The notes beneath the pieces are model-generated. The model saw only the letters and a program-made list of their open reading frames with translations. It searched no databases and had not been told where the DNA came from. The position numbers and the translations under genes are program-made. A DNA stretch of 47,121 bases, taken from assembly GCF_004519305.1 (NCBI RefSeq), contig NZ_SOZA01000038.1, positions 1 to 47,121 of the forward strand, given 5' to 3'. Below are positions 1 through 8,490 of the stretch, piece after piece. How positions within the stretch are numbered: position 1 is the first letter of the stretch; every line of letters starts with the position of its first letter. The stretch is from Pseudomonas sp. RIT623 (GTDB taxonomy: Bacteria > Pseudomonadota > Gammaproteobacteria > Pseudomonadales > Pseudomonadaceae).

Positions 1-246
1 AGATTCGTGGGGGCGTGTGTTGGCCTGTTCGCCGGCAAGCCGGCTCCTACAGGGTCTGTGCCTCATCGCGGGGCCCTGTAGGAGCCGGCTTGCCGGCGAA
101 CAGGCCGGTACTGGCGCTATCAGCCCAGCCTCCGGATCGCTGATGCCCGCTGATAGAGGAATCTCCCATATCCCCGCAGCTTGAGGTACAATTCCCGGCT
201 ATTTTTCGGCGGGCGTCCGGCTCGCAGCCTTTTCGAGTGTTGACCC
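1..246. other. Intergenic region upstream of lepA
   Basis: No gene is visible. The left part holds a perfect REP inverted pair (listed separately). The right part is the lepA leader; a TACAAT at 187-192 could serve as a -10 box, but I see no convincing -35 partner, so the promoter is not assigned. Confidence 0.6.
22..106. repeat. REP pair with perfect 33-bp arms
   Basis: Arm 22-54 is the exact reverse complement of arm 74-106, with a 19-base spacer. The core is GTAGGAGCCGGCTTGCCGGC, the Pseudomonas intergenic REP family. Variants of the same core recur near 8.6, 18.0, 21.2 and 27.8 kb. The transcribed form would be a very stable stem-loop. It sits upstream of lepA, where it may end transcription from the gene to the left. 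Confidence 0.9.
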
Positions 247-2046
247 GTGAGTGATTTGAGTCATATCCGCAATTTCTCCATCATCGCCCACATCGACCAT
301 GGCAAGTCGACGCTGGCCGACCGTTTCATCCAGATGTGCGGTGGCCTGTCGGCGCGCGAAATGGAAGCCCAGGTCCTCGACTCCATGGACCTGGAGCGCG
401 AACGCGGCATCACCATCAAGGCCCACAGCGTCACGCTCAACTACAAGGCGCAGGACGGCAAGGTCTACCAGCTGAACTTCATCGACACCCCCGGCCACGT
501 CGACTTCACCTACGAAGTCTCGCGTTCGCTGGCGGCCTGTGAAGGCGCGCTGCTGGTGGTCGACGCAGGTCAAGGCGTCGAGGCCCAGTCCGTGGCCAAC
601 TGCTACACCGCCATCGAGCAGGGCCTGGAAGTCATGCCGGTGCTGAACAAGATGGACCTGCCCCAGGCCGACCCGGACCGCGTCAAGGACGAGATCGAGA
701 AGATCATCGGCATCGACGCCACCGACGCCGTGGCCTGCAGCGCCAAGAGCGGCATGGGCGTGGACGAGGTGCTCGAGCGCCTGGTGCAGACCATTCCCGC
801 GCCAGAGGGTGATATCGACGCGCCGCTGCAAGCGCTGATCATCGACTCCTGGTTCGACAACTACCTGGGCGTGGTCTCGCTGGTGCGCGTGCGCCACGGC
901 CGTGTCAAGAAAGGCGACAAGATCCTGGTCAAGTCCACCGGCAAGGTGCACCTGGTCGACAGCGTCGGTGTGTTCACCCCGAAACACACCCAGACCGCCG
1001 ACCTCAAGGCCGGTGAAGTAGGCTTCATCATCGCCAGCATCAAGGACATTCACGGCGCGCCGGTGGGCGACACCCTGACGCTGTCGAACACCCCGGAAGT
1101 CGAAGTGCTGCCGGGCTTCAAGAAGATCCAGCCGCAGGTCTACGCCGGCCTGTTCCCGGTCAGCTCCGACGATTTCGAGGACTTCCGCGATGCCCTGCAG
1201 AAGCTGACCCTGAACGATTCGTCGCTGCAATACATGCCGGAAAGCTCCGACGCCCTGGGCTTCGGCTTCCGTTGCGGTTTCCTCGGCATGCTGCACATGG
1301 AGATCATCCAGGAGCGCCTGGAGCGCGAATACGACCTGGACCTGATCACCACCGCGCCAAGCGTGATCTACGAGCTCGAGCTCAAGACCGGCGAAACCAT
1401 CGTCGTCGACAACCCATCGAAGCTGCCGGACGTCTCGTCCGTCACCGACTTCCGCGAGCCGATCGTCACCGCGACCATCCTGGTGCCGCAGGAGCACCTG
1501 GGTAACGTCATCACCCTGTGCATCGAGAAGCGTGGCGTGCAGCGCGACATGCAGTTCCTCGGCAGCCAGGTGCAGGTGCGTTACGACATGCCGATGAACG
1601 AGGTGGTGCTGGACTTCTTCGACCGTCTCAAATCCACCAGCCGCGGTTACGCGTCGCTGGACTATCATTTCGACCGCTACCAGTCGGCCAACCTGGTCAA
1701 GCTGGACGTGTTGATCAACGGCGACAAGGTCGATGCCCTGGCCCTGATCGTGCACCGCGACAACGCCGCCTACAAAGGCCGTGCGTTGACCGAAAAGATG
1801 AAGGAACTGATCCCTCGGCAGATGTTCGACGTGGCGATCCAGGCAGCCATTGGCGGCCAGATCATCGCGCGGACGACTGTCAAGGCGCTCAGAAAGAACG
1901 TACTGGCCAAGTGCTACGGTGGTGACGTCAGCCGTAAGAAGAAACTGCTGGAGAAGCAGAAGGCCGGTAAGAAACGCATGAAGCAGGTAGGTAACGTGGA
2001 GATTCCACAGGAAGCCTTCCTCGCCGTGCTCAGGTTGGATAGCTAG
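247..2046 (+). CDS. lepA: Elongation factor 4 (LepA), ribosome-associated GTPase
   Basis: Translational GTPase that acts on stalled or mis-translocated ribosomes. The 599-residue length is that of the family. The GTPase motifs are plain: P-loop AHIDHGKST near residues 14-22, DTPGH near 77-81 and NKMD near 131-134, followed by the EF-G-like domains and the lysine-rich LepA C-terminal domain ending near residue 599. The start is GTG, supported by the conserved N-terminal MSDLSHIRNFSIIAHIDHGK. It is the first gene of a tight operon; lepB begins 5 bases after its stop codon. The same lepA-lepB pairing is usual in gammaproteobacteria. Confidence 0.98.
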   Translation: MSDLSHIRNFSIIAHIDHGKSTLADRFIQMCGGLSAREMEAQVLDSMDLERERGITIKAHSVTLNYKAQDGKVYQLNFIDTPGHVDFTYEVSRSLAACEGALLVVDAGQGVEAQSVANCYTAIEQGLEVMPVLNKMDLPQADPDRVKDEIEKIIGIDATDAVACSAKSGMGVDEVLERLVQTIPAPEGDIDAPLQALIIDSWFDNYLGVVSLVRVRHGRVKKGDKILVKSTGKVHLVDSVGVFTPKHTQTADLKAGEVGFIIASIKDIHGAPVGDTLTLSNTPEVEVLPGFKKIQPQVYAGLFPVSSDDFEDFRDALQKLTLNDSSLQYMPESSDALGFGFRCGFLGMLHMEIIQERLEREYDLDLITTAPSVIYELELKTGETIVVDNPSKLPDVSSVTDFREPIVTATILVPQEHLGNVITLCIEKRGVQRDMQFLGSQVQVRYDMPMNEVVLDFFDRLKSTSRGYASLDYHFDRYQSANLVKLDVLINGDKVDALALIVHRDNAAYKGRALTEKMKELIPRQMFDVAIQAAIGGQIIARTTVKALRKNVLAKCYGGDVSRKKKLLEKQKAGKKRMKQVGNVEIPQEAFLAVLRLDS

Positions 2047-2051
2047 GTCCT

Positions 2052-2906
2052 ATGTCGCTAAATTTCCCGCTGTTGCTCGTCATCGCCGTTGCCGTCTGCG
2101 GTCTGTTGGGTCTGCTCGACCTGCTGTTCCTGGCCCCGCGCCGGCGGGCGGCGATCGCCAACTACCAGGGCAGCGTCAGCCAGCCCGAACTGGCCGTGGT
2201 CGAACGCCTGAACAAGGAGCCCTTGCTGGTTGAATACGGCAAGTCGTTCTTCCCGGTGCTGTTCATCGTGCTGGTGCTGCGCTCGTTCCTGGTGGAGCCG
2301 TTCCAGATCCCGTCGGGTTCGATGAAGCCGACGCTGGAAGTGGGCGACTTCATCCTGGTGAACAAGTTCTCCTACGGCATCCGCTTGCCGGTGATCGACA
2401 AGAAGGTCATCGAGGTCGGCGATCCGCAGCGCGGCGATGTGATGGTGTTCCGCTACCCCAGCGACCCGAACGTCAACTACATCAAGCGTGTGGTTGGCTT
2501 GCCGGGCGACGTGATCCGCTACACCAGCGACAAGCGCCTGTACGTCAACGGCCAGGCGATTGCCGAGCAGTTGGTCGGCAGCGAACCGGGCACGCTGGGC
2601 AGCGCCGAGCTGTACAAGGAGAAACTCGGTGAGGCCGAGCACCTGATCCGCAAGGAAATGACCCGCTACCGCATGCCGCCGGACCAGCAATGGACCGTGC
2701 CGGTTGGTCACTACTTCATGATGGGTGACAACCGCGACAACTCCAACGACAGCCGTTTCTGGGATGATCCGAACATTCCCAAGGAACTGCACGGCATGGT
2801 TCCGGACCGCAATATCGTCGGCAAGGCTTTCGCGGTCTGGATGAGCTGGCCGGAGCCGAAACTCAGCCACTTCCCGAACCTGTCGCGGGTCGGGCTGATC
2901 CATTGA
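2052..2906 (+). CDS. lepB: Signal peptidase I (LepB)
   Basis: Inner-membrane serine protease that removes signal peptides from exported proteins, using a Ser/Lys dyad. The nucleophile is Ser90 in PSGSMKPT and the general base is Lys145 in YIKRVVG, the same spacing as in E. coli LepB (90/145 here, one less than in E. coli). The conserved GDNRDNSNDSRFW box is near residue 225. Two hydrophobic segments lie at residues 6-27 and 66-80, placing the catalytic domain in the periplasm. Length is 284 residues. It follows lepA by 5 bases with a short AGG ribosome site, so translation is probably coupled. Confidence 0.98.
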   Translation: MSLNFPLLLVIAVAVCGLLGLLDLLFLAPRRRAAIANYQGSVSQPELAVVERLNKEPLLVEYGKSFFPVLFIVLVLRSFLVEPFQIPSGSMKPTLEVGDFILVNKFSYGIRLPVIDKKVIEVGDPQRGDVMVFRYPSDPNVNYIKRVVGLPGDVIRYTSDKRLYVNGQAIAEQLVGSEPGTLGSAELYKEKLGEAEHLIRKEMTRYRMPPDQQWTVPVGHYFMMGDNRDNSNDSRFWDDPNIPKELHGMVPDRNIVGKAFAVWMSWPEPKLSHFPNLSRVGLIH

Positions 2907-3067
2907 GTAACGACGGCGCTGTCCACGGACGGCGCCGCTTGCATTTATGACATAGGCTGTGTTCTCAGGGAGCGAGGGCTTTCGCCGTTGCCGGCGCAGG
3001 ACCACAGTCAAACCGTCTTTCAGGATGTTGATTTGAACAACGCGTTGAACATTGCCGGGGTGGCCCC
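2907..3067 (+). other. lepB-rnc spacer without a gene
   Basis: This 161-base gap inside the operon has an imperfect GC-rich inverted repeat at about 2914-2940 (CGGCGC ... GCGCCG) but no open frame of protein-like composition. In P. aeruginosa, as I recall, a small DUF4845 membrane-protein gene lies at this position; I find no trace of one here. Confidence 0.6.
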
Positions 3068-3757
3068 ATGAGTGCTTCCCTCGATCGCCTGGAGCGCAAG
3101 CTCGGCTACACATTCAAGAACCAGGACCAGATGCTGCTGGCCCTGACCCATCGCAGCTATGCCGGGCGCAATAACGAGCGCCTGGAGTTCCTCGGCGATG
3201 CGATCCTCAATTTCGTGGTCGGCGAGGCGCTGTTCGAGCGCTTCCCGCAGGCCCGTGAAGGCCAGTTGTCGCGCCTGCGCGCGCGTCTGGTCAAGGGTGA
3301 GACCCTGGCCCGCCTGGCCCGTGGCTTCGATTTGGGCGAGTACCTGCGCCTTGGCTCGGGCGAGCTCAAGAGCGGTGGTTTCCGTCGCGAGTCGATCCTT
3401 GCCGACGCCCTCGAGGCGCTGATCGGTGCGATCTACCAGGACGCCGACATGCAGACCGCCCGCGAGCGCATCCTCGCCTGGCTGACCGACGAGTTCGACG
3501 GTCTCACGCTCGTCGACACCAACAAAGACCCCAAGACCCGCCTGCAGGAATTCCTGCAGTCGCGTGCCTGCGACCTGCCGCGCTACGAAGTGGTGGATAT
3601 CCAGGGCGAACCGCACTGCCGGACCTTCTTCGTCGAATGCGAAGTGGTGCTGCTGAACAAGAAAAGCCGTGGGCAGGGCGTCAGCCGGCGTATCGCCGAG
3701 CAGGTCGCCGCCGCCGCCGCATTGATCGCCCTGGGCGTGGAGAATGGCAATGACTGA
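3068..3757 (+). CDS. rnc: Ribonuclease III
   Basis: Double-strand-specific endoribonuclease that processes rRNA precursors and cleaves structured mRNAs, working as a dimer with Mg2+. The signature NNERLEFLGDAIL is at residues 35-47 with catalytic Glu40 and Asp44; the second acidic pair, Asp113 and Glu116, is in LADALEALIGAIY. A double-stranded-RNA-binding domain follows from about residue 155 (DPKTRLQEF) to the end. Length 229 residues is typical. Its last codons overlap the era start region, so the two are translationally linked. Confidence 0.98.
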   Translation: MSASLDRLERKLGYTFKNQDQMLLALTHRSYAGRNNERLEFLGDAILNFVVGEALFERFPQAREGQLSRLRARLVKGETLARLARGFDLGEYLRLGSGELKSGGFRRESILADALEALIGAIYQDADMQTARERILAWLTDEFDGLTLVDTNKDPKTRLQEFLQSRACDLPRYEVVDIQGEPHCRTFFVECEVVLLNKKSRGQGVSRRIAEQVAAAAALIALGVENGND

Positions 3758-4652
3758 GAACACTTCGACCCGCTGCGGCTATGTCGCCATCGTCGGTCGC
3801 CCCAACGTGGGCAAGTCCACGCTGCTCAACCACATCCTCGGGCAGAAGCTGGCGATCACCTCGCGCAAGCCGCAGACCACTCGCCACAACATGCTCGGCA
3901 TCAAGACCGAGGGTGACGTGCAGGCGATCTACGTCGACACCCCCGGCATGCACAAGGCCAACGACAAGGCCCTGAACCGCTACATGAACCGTAACGCCTC
4001 GGCGGCCCTGAAGGACGTCGACGTGGTCATTTTCGTGGTCGACCGTACCAAATGGACCGACGAGGACCAGTTGGTGCTCGAGCGTGTGCAGTACGTGACC
4101 GGCCCGCTGATCATCGCGGTGAACAAGACCGACCGCATGGAAGAGAAAGCCGAGCTGATCCCTCATCTGCAATGGCTGCAGGAACAACTGCCGAACGCCG
4201 AAGTGATGCCGATCTCCGCGCAGCAGGGGCATAACCTCGAAGCGCTGGAGGCCCAGATCGCCAAGCACCTGCCGGAAAACGAGCACTTCTTCCCGGAAGA
4301 CCAGATCACCGACCGCAGCAGCCGTTTCCTCGCCGCCGAGCTGGTGCGCGAGAAGATCATGCGTCAGCTCGGTGCCGAGCTGCCGTACCAGATCACCGTG
4401 GAGATCGAGGAGTTCAAGCAGCAGGGTCATGTGCTGCACATCCATGCGCTGATCCTGGTCGAGCGTGACGGGCAGAAGAAGATCATCATTGGCGACAAGG
4501 GCGAGCGCATCAAGCGCATCGGTTCCGAGGCGCGCAAGGACATGGAAGTGCTGTTCGACTCCAAGGTCATGCTCAACCTGTGGGTGAAGGTCAAGGGCGG
4601 CTGGTCCGACGACGAACGCGCCCTGCGCTCGCTGGGTTACGGCGACCTGTAA
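3750..4652 (+). CDS. era: GTPase Era, 16S rRNA-binding ribosome assembly factor
   Basis: Essential GTPase that binds the 3' end of 16S rRNA during 30S maturation. It has the P-loop GRPNVGKST, the DTPG motif, NKTD, and a C-terminal KH domain (GDKGERIKRIG near residue 247). An in-frame ATG at 3744 lies only one base after the GGAG at 3739-3742, so I prefer the ATG at 3750, which has 7-base spacing and gives 300 residues. The start overlaps the rnc stop codon by 8 bases. The following gene recO is separated by a REP pair. Confidence 0.97.
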   Translation: MTENTSTRCGYVAIVGRPNVGKSTLLNHILGQKLAITSRKPQTTRHNMLGIKTEGDVQAIYVDTPGMHKANDKALNRYMNRNASAALKDVDVVIFVVDRTKWTDEDQLVLERVQYVTGPLIIAVNKTDRMEEKAELIPHLQWLQEQLPNAEVMPISAQQGHNLEALEAQIAKHLPENEHFFPEDQITDRSSRFLAAELVREKIMRQLGAELPYQITVEIEEFKQQGHVLHIHALILVERDGQKKIIIGDKGERIKRIGSEARKDMEVLFDSKVMLNLWVKVKGGWSDDERALRSLGYGDL

Positions 4653-4676
4653 GCCTGTCCCGAGCGAATCTGCTCT

Positions 4677-4799
4677 CCCTGTAGGAGCGGCCTTGTGTCG
4701 CGAAAAGGGCCGCGCAGCGGCCGCGAAATTTCAGCGTCGATACGCAGTTGCTGGGGCTGCCTTGCAGCCCTTTCGCGACACAAGGCCGCTCCTACAGGG
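4677..4799. repeat. REP pair inside the era-recO gap
   Basis: Two inverted arms carry the core GTAGGAGCGGCCTTGTGTCG (left about 4677-4710, right about 4767-4799), differing by one inserted A. The 60-base centre contains further short inverted repeats. Closely matching arms occur again at 11.3-11.4 kb. It lies within an otherwise continuous operon and may set different mRNA levels for the genes before and after it. Confidence 0.9.
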
Positions 4800-4829
4800 C
4801 TTGCGACGCTTTCGGTCTGAGTGATACCC

Positions 4830-5513
4830 ATGGACCAACCCACCCCCCGACCTGCCTACGTGCTGCACAGCCGCGCCTACAAGGAAACCAGCGCCCTGGT
4901 GGACTTCCTCACCCCCCAGGGGCGAGTGCGGGCGGTGCTGCGCCGGGCACGGGGCAAGGGTGGCAGCCTGGTGCGGCCGTTCGTGCCGCTGGAAGTCGAG
5001 CTGCGTGGGCGTGGCGAGTTGAAGAACGTCGGGCGCCTGGAAAGCATCGGTATCGCTGCCTGGCTGCACGGCGACGCGCTGTTCAGCGGCCTCTACCTCA
5101 ACGAACTGCTGATGCGCCTGCTGCCCGCCGAGGCGCCGCATCCGGCGCTGTTCGAGCACTACACCCTGACTCTTCAGGCCCTGGCCGCCGGCCGGCCGCT
5201 GGAGCCGCTGCTGCGCTCGTTCGAATGGCGCCTGCTGGACGAGCTGGGCTATGCCTTCGCCCTGGATCACGATGCCAACGGCCTGCCGGTGGTTGGCGAT
5301 GGCTTGTACCGCTTGCAGGTGGACGCAGGCCTTGAGCGCGTCGAGCTGTTCCAGCCCGGCCTGTTCAAAGGGGCCGAGCTGCTGGCCCTGGCCCAGGCCG
5401 AGTGGGAGGCACCCGGTGCCTTGCTTGCCGCCAAGCGCCTGATGCGCCAGGCCCTGGCGGTGCACCTGGGGCCTAAGCCACTGGTCAGTCGGGAACTGTT
5501 TCGCAAGCGCTGA
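4830..5513 (+). CDS. recO: DNA repair protein RecO
   Basis: Mediator of the RecFOR pathway that helps load RecA on SSB-coated single-stranded DNA and anneals strands. The N-terminal OB-fold is recognisable (YVLHSRAYKETSALVDFLTPQ), with the RARGKG...LVRPFVPLE stretch following. The protein is 227 residues from the ATG at 4830; a GTG three codons upstream (4821) would add Met-Ile-Pro, but the conserved family start fits the ATG. No zinc-binding cysteine cluster is present, as is common in gammaproteobacterial RecO. pdxJ follows after 44 bases. Confidence 0.95.
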   Translation: MDQPTPRPAYVLHSRAYKETSALVDFLTPQGRVRAVLRRARGKGGSLVRPFVPLEVELRGRGELKNVGRLESIGIAAWLHGDALFSGLYLNELLMRLLPAEAPHPALFEHYTLTLQALAAGRPLEPLLRSFEWRLLDELGYAFALDHDANGLPVVGDGLYRLQVDAGLERVELFQPGLFKGAELLALAQAEWEAPGALLAAKRLMRQALAVHLGPKPLVSRELFRKR

Positions 5514-5557
5514 TCAGCACGTATGCTGTCGGCCTCAACCCTCAGGAGTGCCCCTTC

Positions 5558-6298
5558 GTGACTCACAGCAACCGCATGCTTCTCGGCGTCAACATCGACC
5601 ACGTGGCGACCCTGCGCCAGGCCCGCGGTACCCGCTATCCGGACCCGGTCAAGGCCGCCCTGGACGCCGAGGAAGCGGGTGCCGACGGCATCACCGTGCA
5701 CTTGCGCGAAGACCGTCGGCATATCCAGGAGCGCGACGTGCTGTTGCTCAAGGACGTGCTGCAGACCCGCATGAACTTCGAGATGGGCGTCACCGAAGAA
5801 ATGATGGCGTTCGCCGAGAAGATTCGTCCGGCGCACATCTGCCTGGTGCCGGAAACCCGCCAGGAACTGACCACCGAAGGCGGCCTCGACGTCGCTGGCC
5901 AGGAGGCGCGGATCAAGGCAGCGGTCGAACGCCTGTCGCGCACCGGTGCCGAGGTGTCGCTGTTCATCGACGCCGACCAACGGCAGATCGAGGCCTCGCG
6001 CCGTGTTGGCGCTCCGGCCATCGAGTTGCACACTGGCCGTTACGCCGATGCCGAGACGCCGACCGAGGTTGCCGAGGAGCTCAAGCGCATCATTGATGGC
6101 GTGGCGTTTGGTGTTGGCCAGGGCCTGATCGTCAATGCCGGTCATGGCCTGCACTACCATAACGTCGAAGCCGTGGCGGCAATCAAGGGCATCAACGAGC
6201 TGAACATCGGCCATGCGCTGGTGGCCCACGCGCTGTTCGTCGGCTTCAAGGCCGCGGTGGCCGAGATGAAAGCGCTGATCGTCGCGGCCTCGCGTTAA
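5558..6298 (+). CDS. pdxJ: Pyridoxine 5'-phosphate synthase
   Basis: Final ring-closing enzyme of the deoxyxylulose-phosphate-dependent vitamin B6 pathway: it condenses 1-deoxy-D-xylulose 5-phosphate with 3-amino-2-oxopropyl phosphate. The N-terminal LLGVNIDHVATLRQARGT, the HLREDRRHIQ motif and the C-terminal NAGHGLHYHNV phosphate-binding loop are all present in a 246-residue TIM-barrel protein. The start is GTG, with CAGGAG at 5543-5548 well placed upstream. It ends the lepA-lepB-rnc-era-recO-pdxJ operon; recO-pdxJ adjacency is conserved in many gammaproteobacteria. Confidence 0.98.
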   Translation: MTHSNRMLLGVNIDHVATLRQARGTRYPDPVKAALDAEEAGADGITVHLREDRRHIQERDVLLLKDVLQTRMNFEMGVTEEMMAFAEKIRPAHICLVPETRQELTTEGGLDVAGQEARIKAAVERLSRTGAEVSLFIDADQRQIEASRRVGAPAIELHTGRYADAETPTEVAEELKRIIDGVAFGVGQGLIVNAGHGLHYHNVEAVAAIKGINELNIGHALVAHALFVGFKAAVAEMKALIVAASR

Positions 6299-6303
6299 TC
6301 CAG

Positions 6304-6368
6304 TCGCGGGGCAAGCCCACTCCCACAAGCACAGGTTTGCGCCTTGTGGGTACGGGCTTGTCCCGCGA
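6304..6368. repeat. REP inverted pair between convergent genes
   Basis: TCGCGGGGCAAGCCC at 6304-6318 faces GGGCTTGTCCCGCGA ending at 6368, with inner arms CCCACAAG and CTTGTGGG. It lies between the converging pdxJ and czcS-like genes and probably acts as a shared bidirectional transcript end. Confidence 0.85.
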
Positions 6369-6373
6369 TGCTG

Positions 6374-7759
6374 TCATTCGGCCTTGAAGATCAGGGTAAA
6401 CCGCGTTGGCCCAGCGGCCTGGCTGCTCACCTCGACGCGTCCGCCATGCAACTGCATGATCGATTTCACGATCGCCAGCCCCAGCCCGGTTCCTCCCTCC
6501 AGCCTTGAGCGCCCGGCGCCTGCCCGGTAGAAGCGCTCGAACAGGTGGGGCAGGTGCGCCTCGCCGATTCCCGTACCCTGGTTCTCCACCCATACGGCCA
6601 TCTCGTTGCCTTGTCGCTCGATGCCAACGGCCACCGGCTTGCCTTGCGCCCCATGGCGTATCGCGTTGCTCAGCAGGTTGGACAGGGCGCGCTGGAACAT
6701 CAGCTTGTCGGCCAGCGCCGTGCCCCAGCCTTGCAGGTGCAGGGAGATCCCCTTGAGTTCGGCGCTGCAGGCGAACAGCTCACTGACCCGGGCCACCTCT
6801 TCGGCCAGCGTCACTGGCAGCAGTGCCACCTGGGTTTGTGGCTGGCTGACCTGGGCGAGGAACAGCATGTCGTTGATGATGCGGCTGAGCCGGGTCAGTT
6901 CCTCGACGCTGTCTTCCAGCGCCTCGCGGTACTTGTCGCCATCGCGCTCGCGGGCCAGGGTGACCTGGGCCTTGCCCATCAGGTTGCCGATCGGCGTGCG
7001 CAGTTCATGGGCCAGGTCATCGGAAAACTGCGACAGCTGGCGCACGCCTTGGTCGAGGCGGTCGAGCATCACGTTGATGGCCCGGGCCAGCTCGGCCAGC
7101 TCCGCCGGCAGGCCGCTGTCGGGCAGGCGGTGGGTGAGGTCGTGAGCCGAGACCTGCCCGGCGATCCGGCGAAAATGGCGCAGGGGCCGCAAGCCGCGTT
7201 GCACCAGCTTCCAGGCGGCGATGCCGATCAGCAGCAGCAACAGCGGCAGGGCCAGCAGCGTCGAGTGCAGGTAGGCCTGCAACAGGCTGTTGTCGTCGCT
7301 GCGATTGAGCGACATCAGCACCTTGACCGGGGTGTCGTCGCGCAGGCGCATCAGGCGGCTGGCGGTGAGGATCTGGTTGTCGTCGCCGTCGCGCCAGGCG
7401 TGAAAGGTCAGCCGGCTGTCGGCGTCCAGGGCCAGCAGGTGCTGCGACTGCAACGCCGGGCCCAGGCTGAGCAAGGCCGGGTGGCGACCGCTGACCGCCA
7501 GCACGCTGAGGCTGAGGTTGTCATGGCCCATGACCAGGTCGAGCAACGGGTGGGCGCGGGCGCCGAGGTCGTCGCTGCGCAGGTCGACCCGCAGGTTGTG
7601 CTCGACCTGTTGCATCTTGCGCGCCAGGTCCTTGCGCGCGCGGCTGTCCAGCTCGTGGTCGAGGGCGAACACCGCTAGGGTGGCGAGCAGCAGCACCAGC
7701 GTCGCGCCCATCAAGGTGACGGTCAGGCCCAGGCGCAGCGACAGGCTCGCGCGTTTCAC
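6374..7759 (-). CDS. czcS: Heavy-metal-type sensor histidine kinase (CzcS/CopS-like)
   Basis: Membrane sensor kinase, the partner of the regulator just upstream. Transmembrane helices are at about residues 12-34 and 166-186, with a periplasmic sensor region between them, then a HAMP linker, the phosphoacceptor His251 in AHELRTPIGNL, and the ATP-binding N box (NLLSNAIRHG), G1 (ENQGTGIG), F box and G2 (GGTGLGLAI). Length 461 residues fits the heavy-metal sensor kinase family. The GTG start at 7759 overlaps the stop of the regulator gene by 4 bases, so translation is coupled. The ligand is inferred to be Zn/Cd/Co or Cu from the partner and the promoter; the exact metal is not readable, so the symbol is tentative. 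Confidence 0.85.
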   Translation of the reverse strand: MKRASLSLRLGLTVTLMGATLVLLLATLAVFALDHELDSRARKDLARKMQQVEHNLRVDLRSDDLGARAHPLLDLVMGHDNLSLSVLAVSGRHPALLSLGPALQSQHLLALDADSRLTFHAWRDGDDNQILTASRLMRLRDDTPVKVLMSLNRSDDNSLLQAYLHSTLLALPLLLLLIGIAAWKLVQRGLRPLRHFRRIAGQVSAHDLTHRLPDSGLPAELAELARAINVMLDRLDQGVRQLSQFSDDLAHELRTPIGNLMGKAQVTLARERDGDKYREALEDSVEELTRLSRIINDMLFLAQVSQPQTQVALLPVTLAEEVARVSELFACSAELKGISLHLQGWGTALADKLMFQRALSNLLSNAIRHGAQGKPVAVGIERQGNEMAVWVENQGTGIGEAHLPHLFERFYRAGAGRSRLEGGTGLGLAIVKSIMQLHGGRVEVSSQAAGPTRFTLIFKAE

Positions 7760-8430
7760 ACGCGGGCCTCGAGCACATAGCCGACACCGCGCAGTGTGTG
7801 GATCAGCTTGTCCTCGAACGGGTCGTCGATCTTCGCCCGCAGGCGGCGGATCGACACTTCCACCACGTTGGTGTCGCAGTCGAAATTCATGTCCCACACC
7901 AGCGAGATGATCTGCGTGCGTGACAACACCTCGCCGTTCTGGCGCATCAGCAGGTGCAGCAGGGCGAACTCCTTGGCGGTCAGGTCGATGCGCTGGCCGC
8001 CGCGCCAGGCGCGGTGGCGGCCAGGATCGAGCTCGAGGTCGGCGACTTTCAGCGTGCTGGGTTGCAGGCGTTGGTCGTTGCGCCTTAGCAGGCTGCGGAT
8101 ACGCGCCAGTAGCTCGGGGAACTCGAACGGCTTGAGCAGGTAATCGTCGGCGCCCAGGTCCAGGCCCTTGACCCGGTCGGCCAGGCGGCCGTGGGCGGTG
8201 AGCATCATGATCCGCGTGGAGGACTCGGCGCGCAGGCGTTGCAGCACGCCCCAGCCGTCCAGCTCGGGCAGGTTGACGTCGAGGATCACCAGGTCATAGG
8301 CCTGCTGGCGGGCCAGGTGCAGGCCGTCGGTGCCGGTCTGGGCGCAGTCGACCACATAGCCGTTCTCGCGCAGGCCTTGCTGCAGGTAGTCGGCGGTGCG
8401 GGGTTCGTCCTCGATGATCAGTAGGCGCAT
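7756..8430 (-). CDS. czcR: OmpR-family metal response regulator (CzcR/CopR-like)
   Basis: DNA-binding response regulator of 224 residues. The receiver domain has the acidic pair at residues 7-9, phosphoacceptor Asp51 in LVILDVNLPELDGW, Thr78 and Lys100 (LLKPFEF). The winged-helix domain ends with WDMNFDCDTNVVEVSIRR and LRGVGYVLEA, characteristic of the CzcR/CopR group that controls metal efflux pumps. I place the start at the ATG at 8430 (MRLLIIEDEP); the longer frame would read through the promoter. A MerR-type promoter lies 30 bases upstream, implying that a separate metal sensor switches on this operon. The exact paralogue is uncertain. Confidence 0.9.
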   Translation of the reverse strand: MRLLIIEDEPRTADYLQQGLRENGYVVDCAQTGTDGLHLARQQAYDLVILDVNLPELDGWGVLQRLRAESSTRIMMLTAHGRLADRVKGLDLGADDYLLKPFEFPELLARIRSLLRRNDQRLQPSTLKVADLELDPGRHRAWRGGQRIDLTAKEFALLHLLMRQNGEVLSRTQIISLVWDMNFDCDTNVVEVSIRRLRAKIDDPFEDKLIHTLRGVGYVLEARV

Positions 8431-8459
8431 GCTCGGGCTCGGTTCGATGAAAGGGGGCG

Positions 8460-8490
8460 ATTCTCGACCCTGTAGTGACATCAGGGTCAA
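8460..8490 (-). promoter_or_regulatory. MerR-type promoter/operator of the czcRS-like operon
   Basis: On the minus strand, -35 TTGACC (8485-8490) and -10 GAGAAT (8460-8465) are separated by 19 bases, the stretched spacing typical of MerR-family promoters. The dyad GACCCTG-N9-CAGGGTC (8466-8488) sits over the spacer, resembling CadR/PbrR/ZntR operators. The dyad is perfect. The regulator itself is not in the window. Confidence 0.8.

Noticed and set aside
199..1755. Long minus-strand frame opposite lepA
   Set aside because: Antisense shadow of lepA with biased Val/His/Gln/Asp composition and no recognisable motif.
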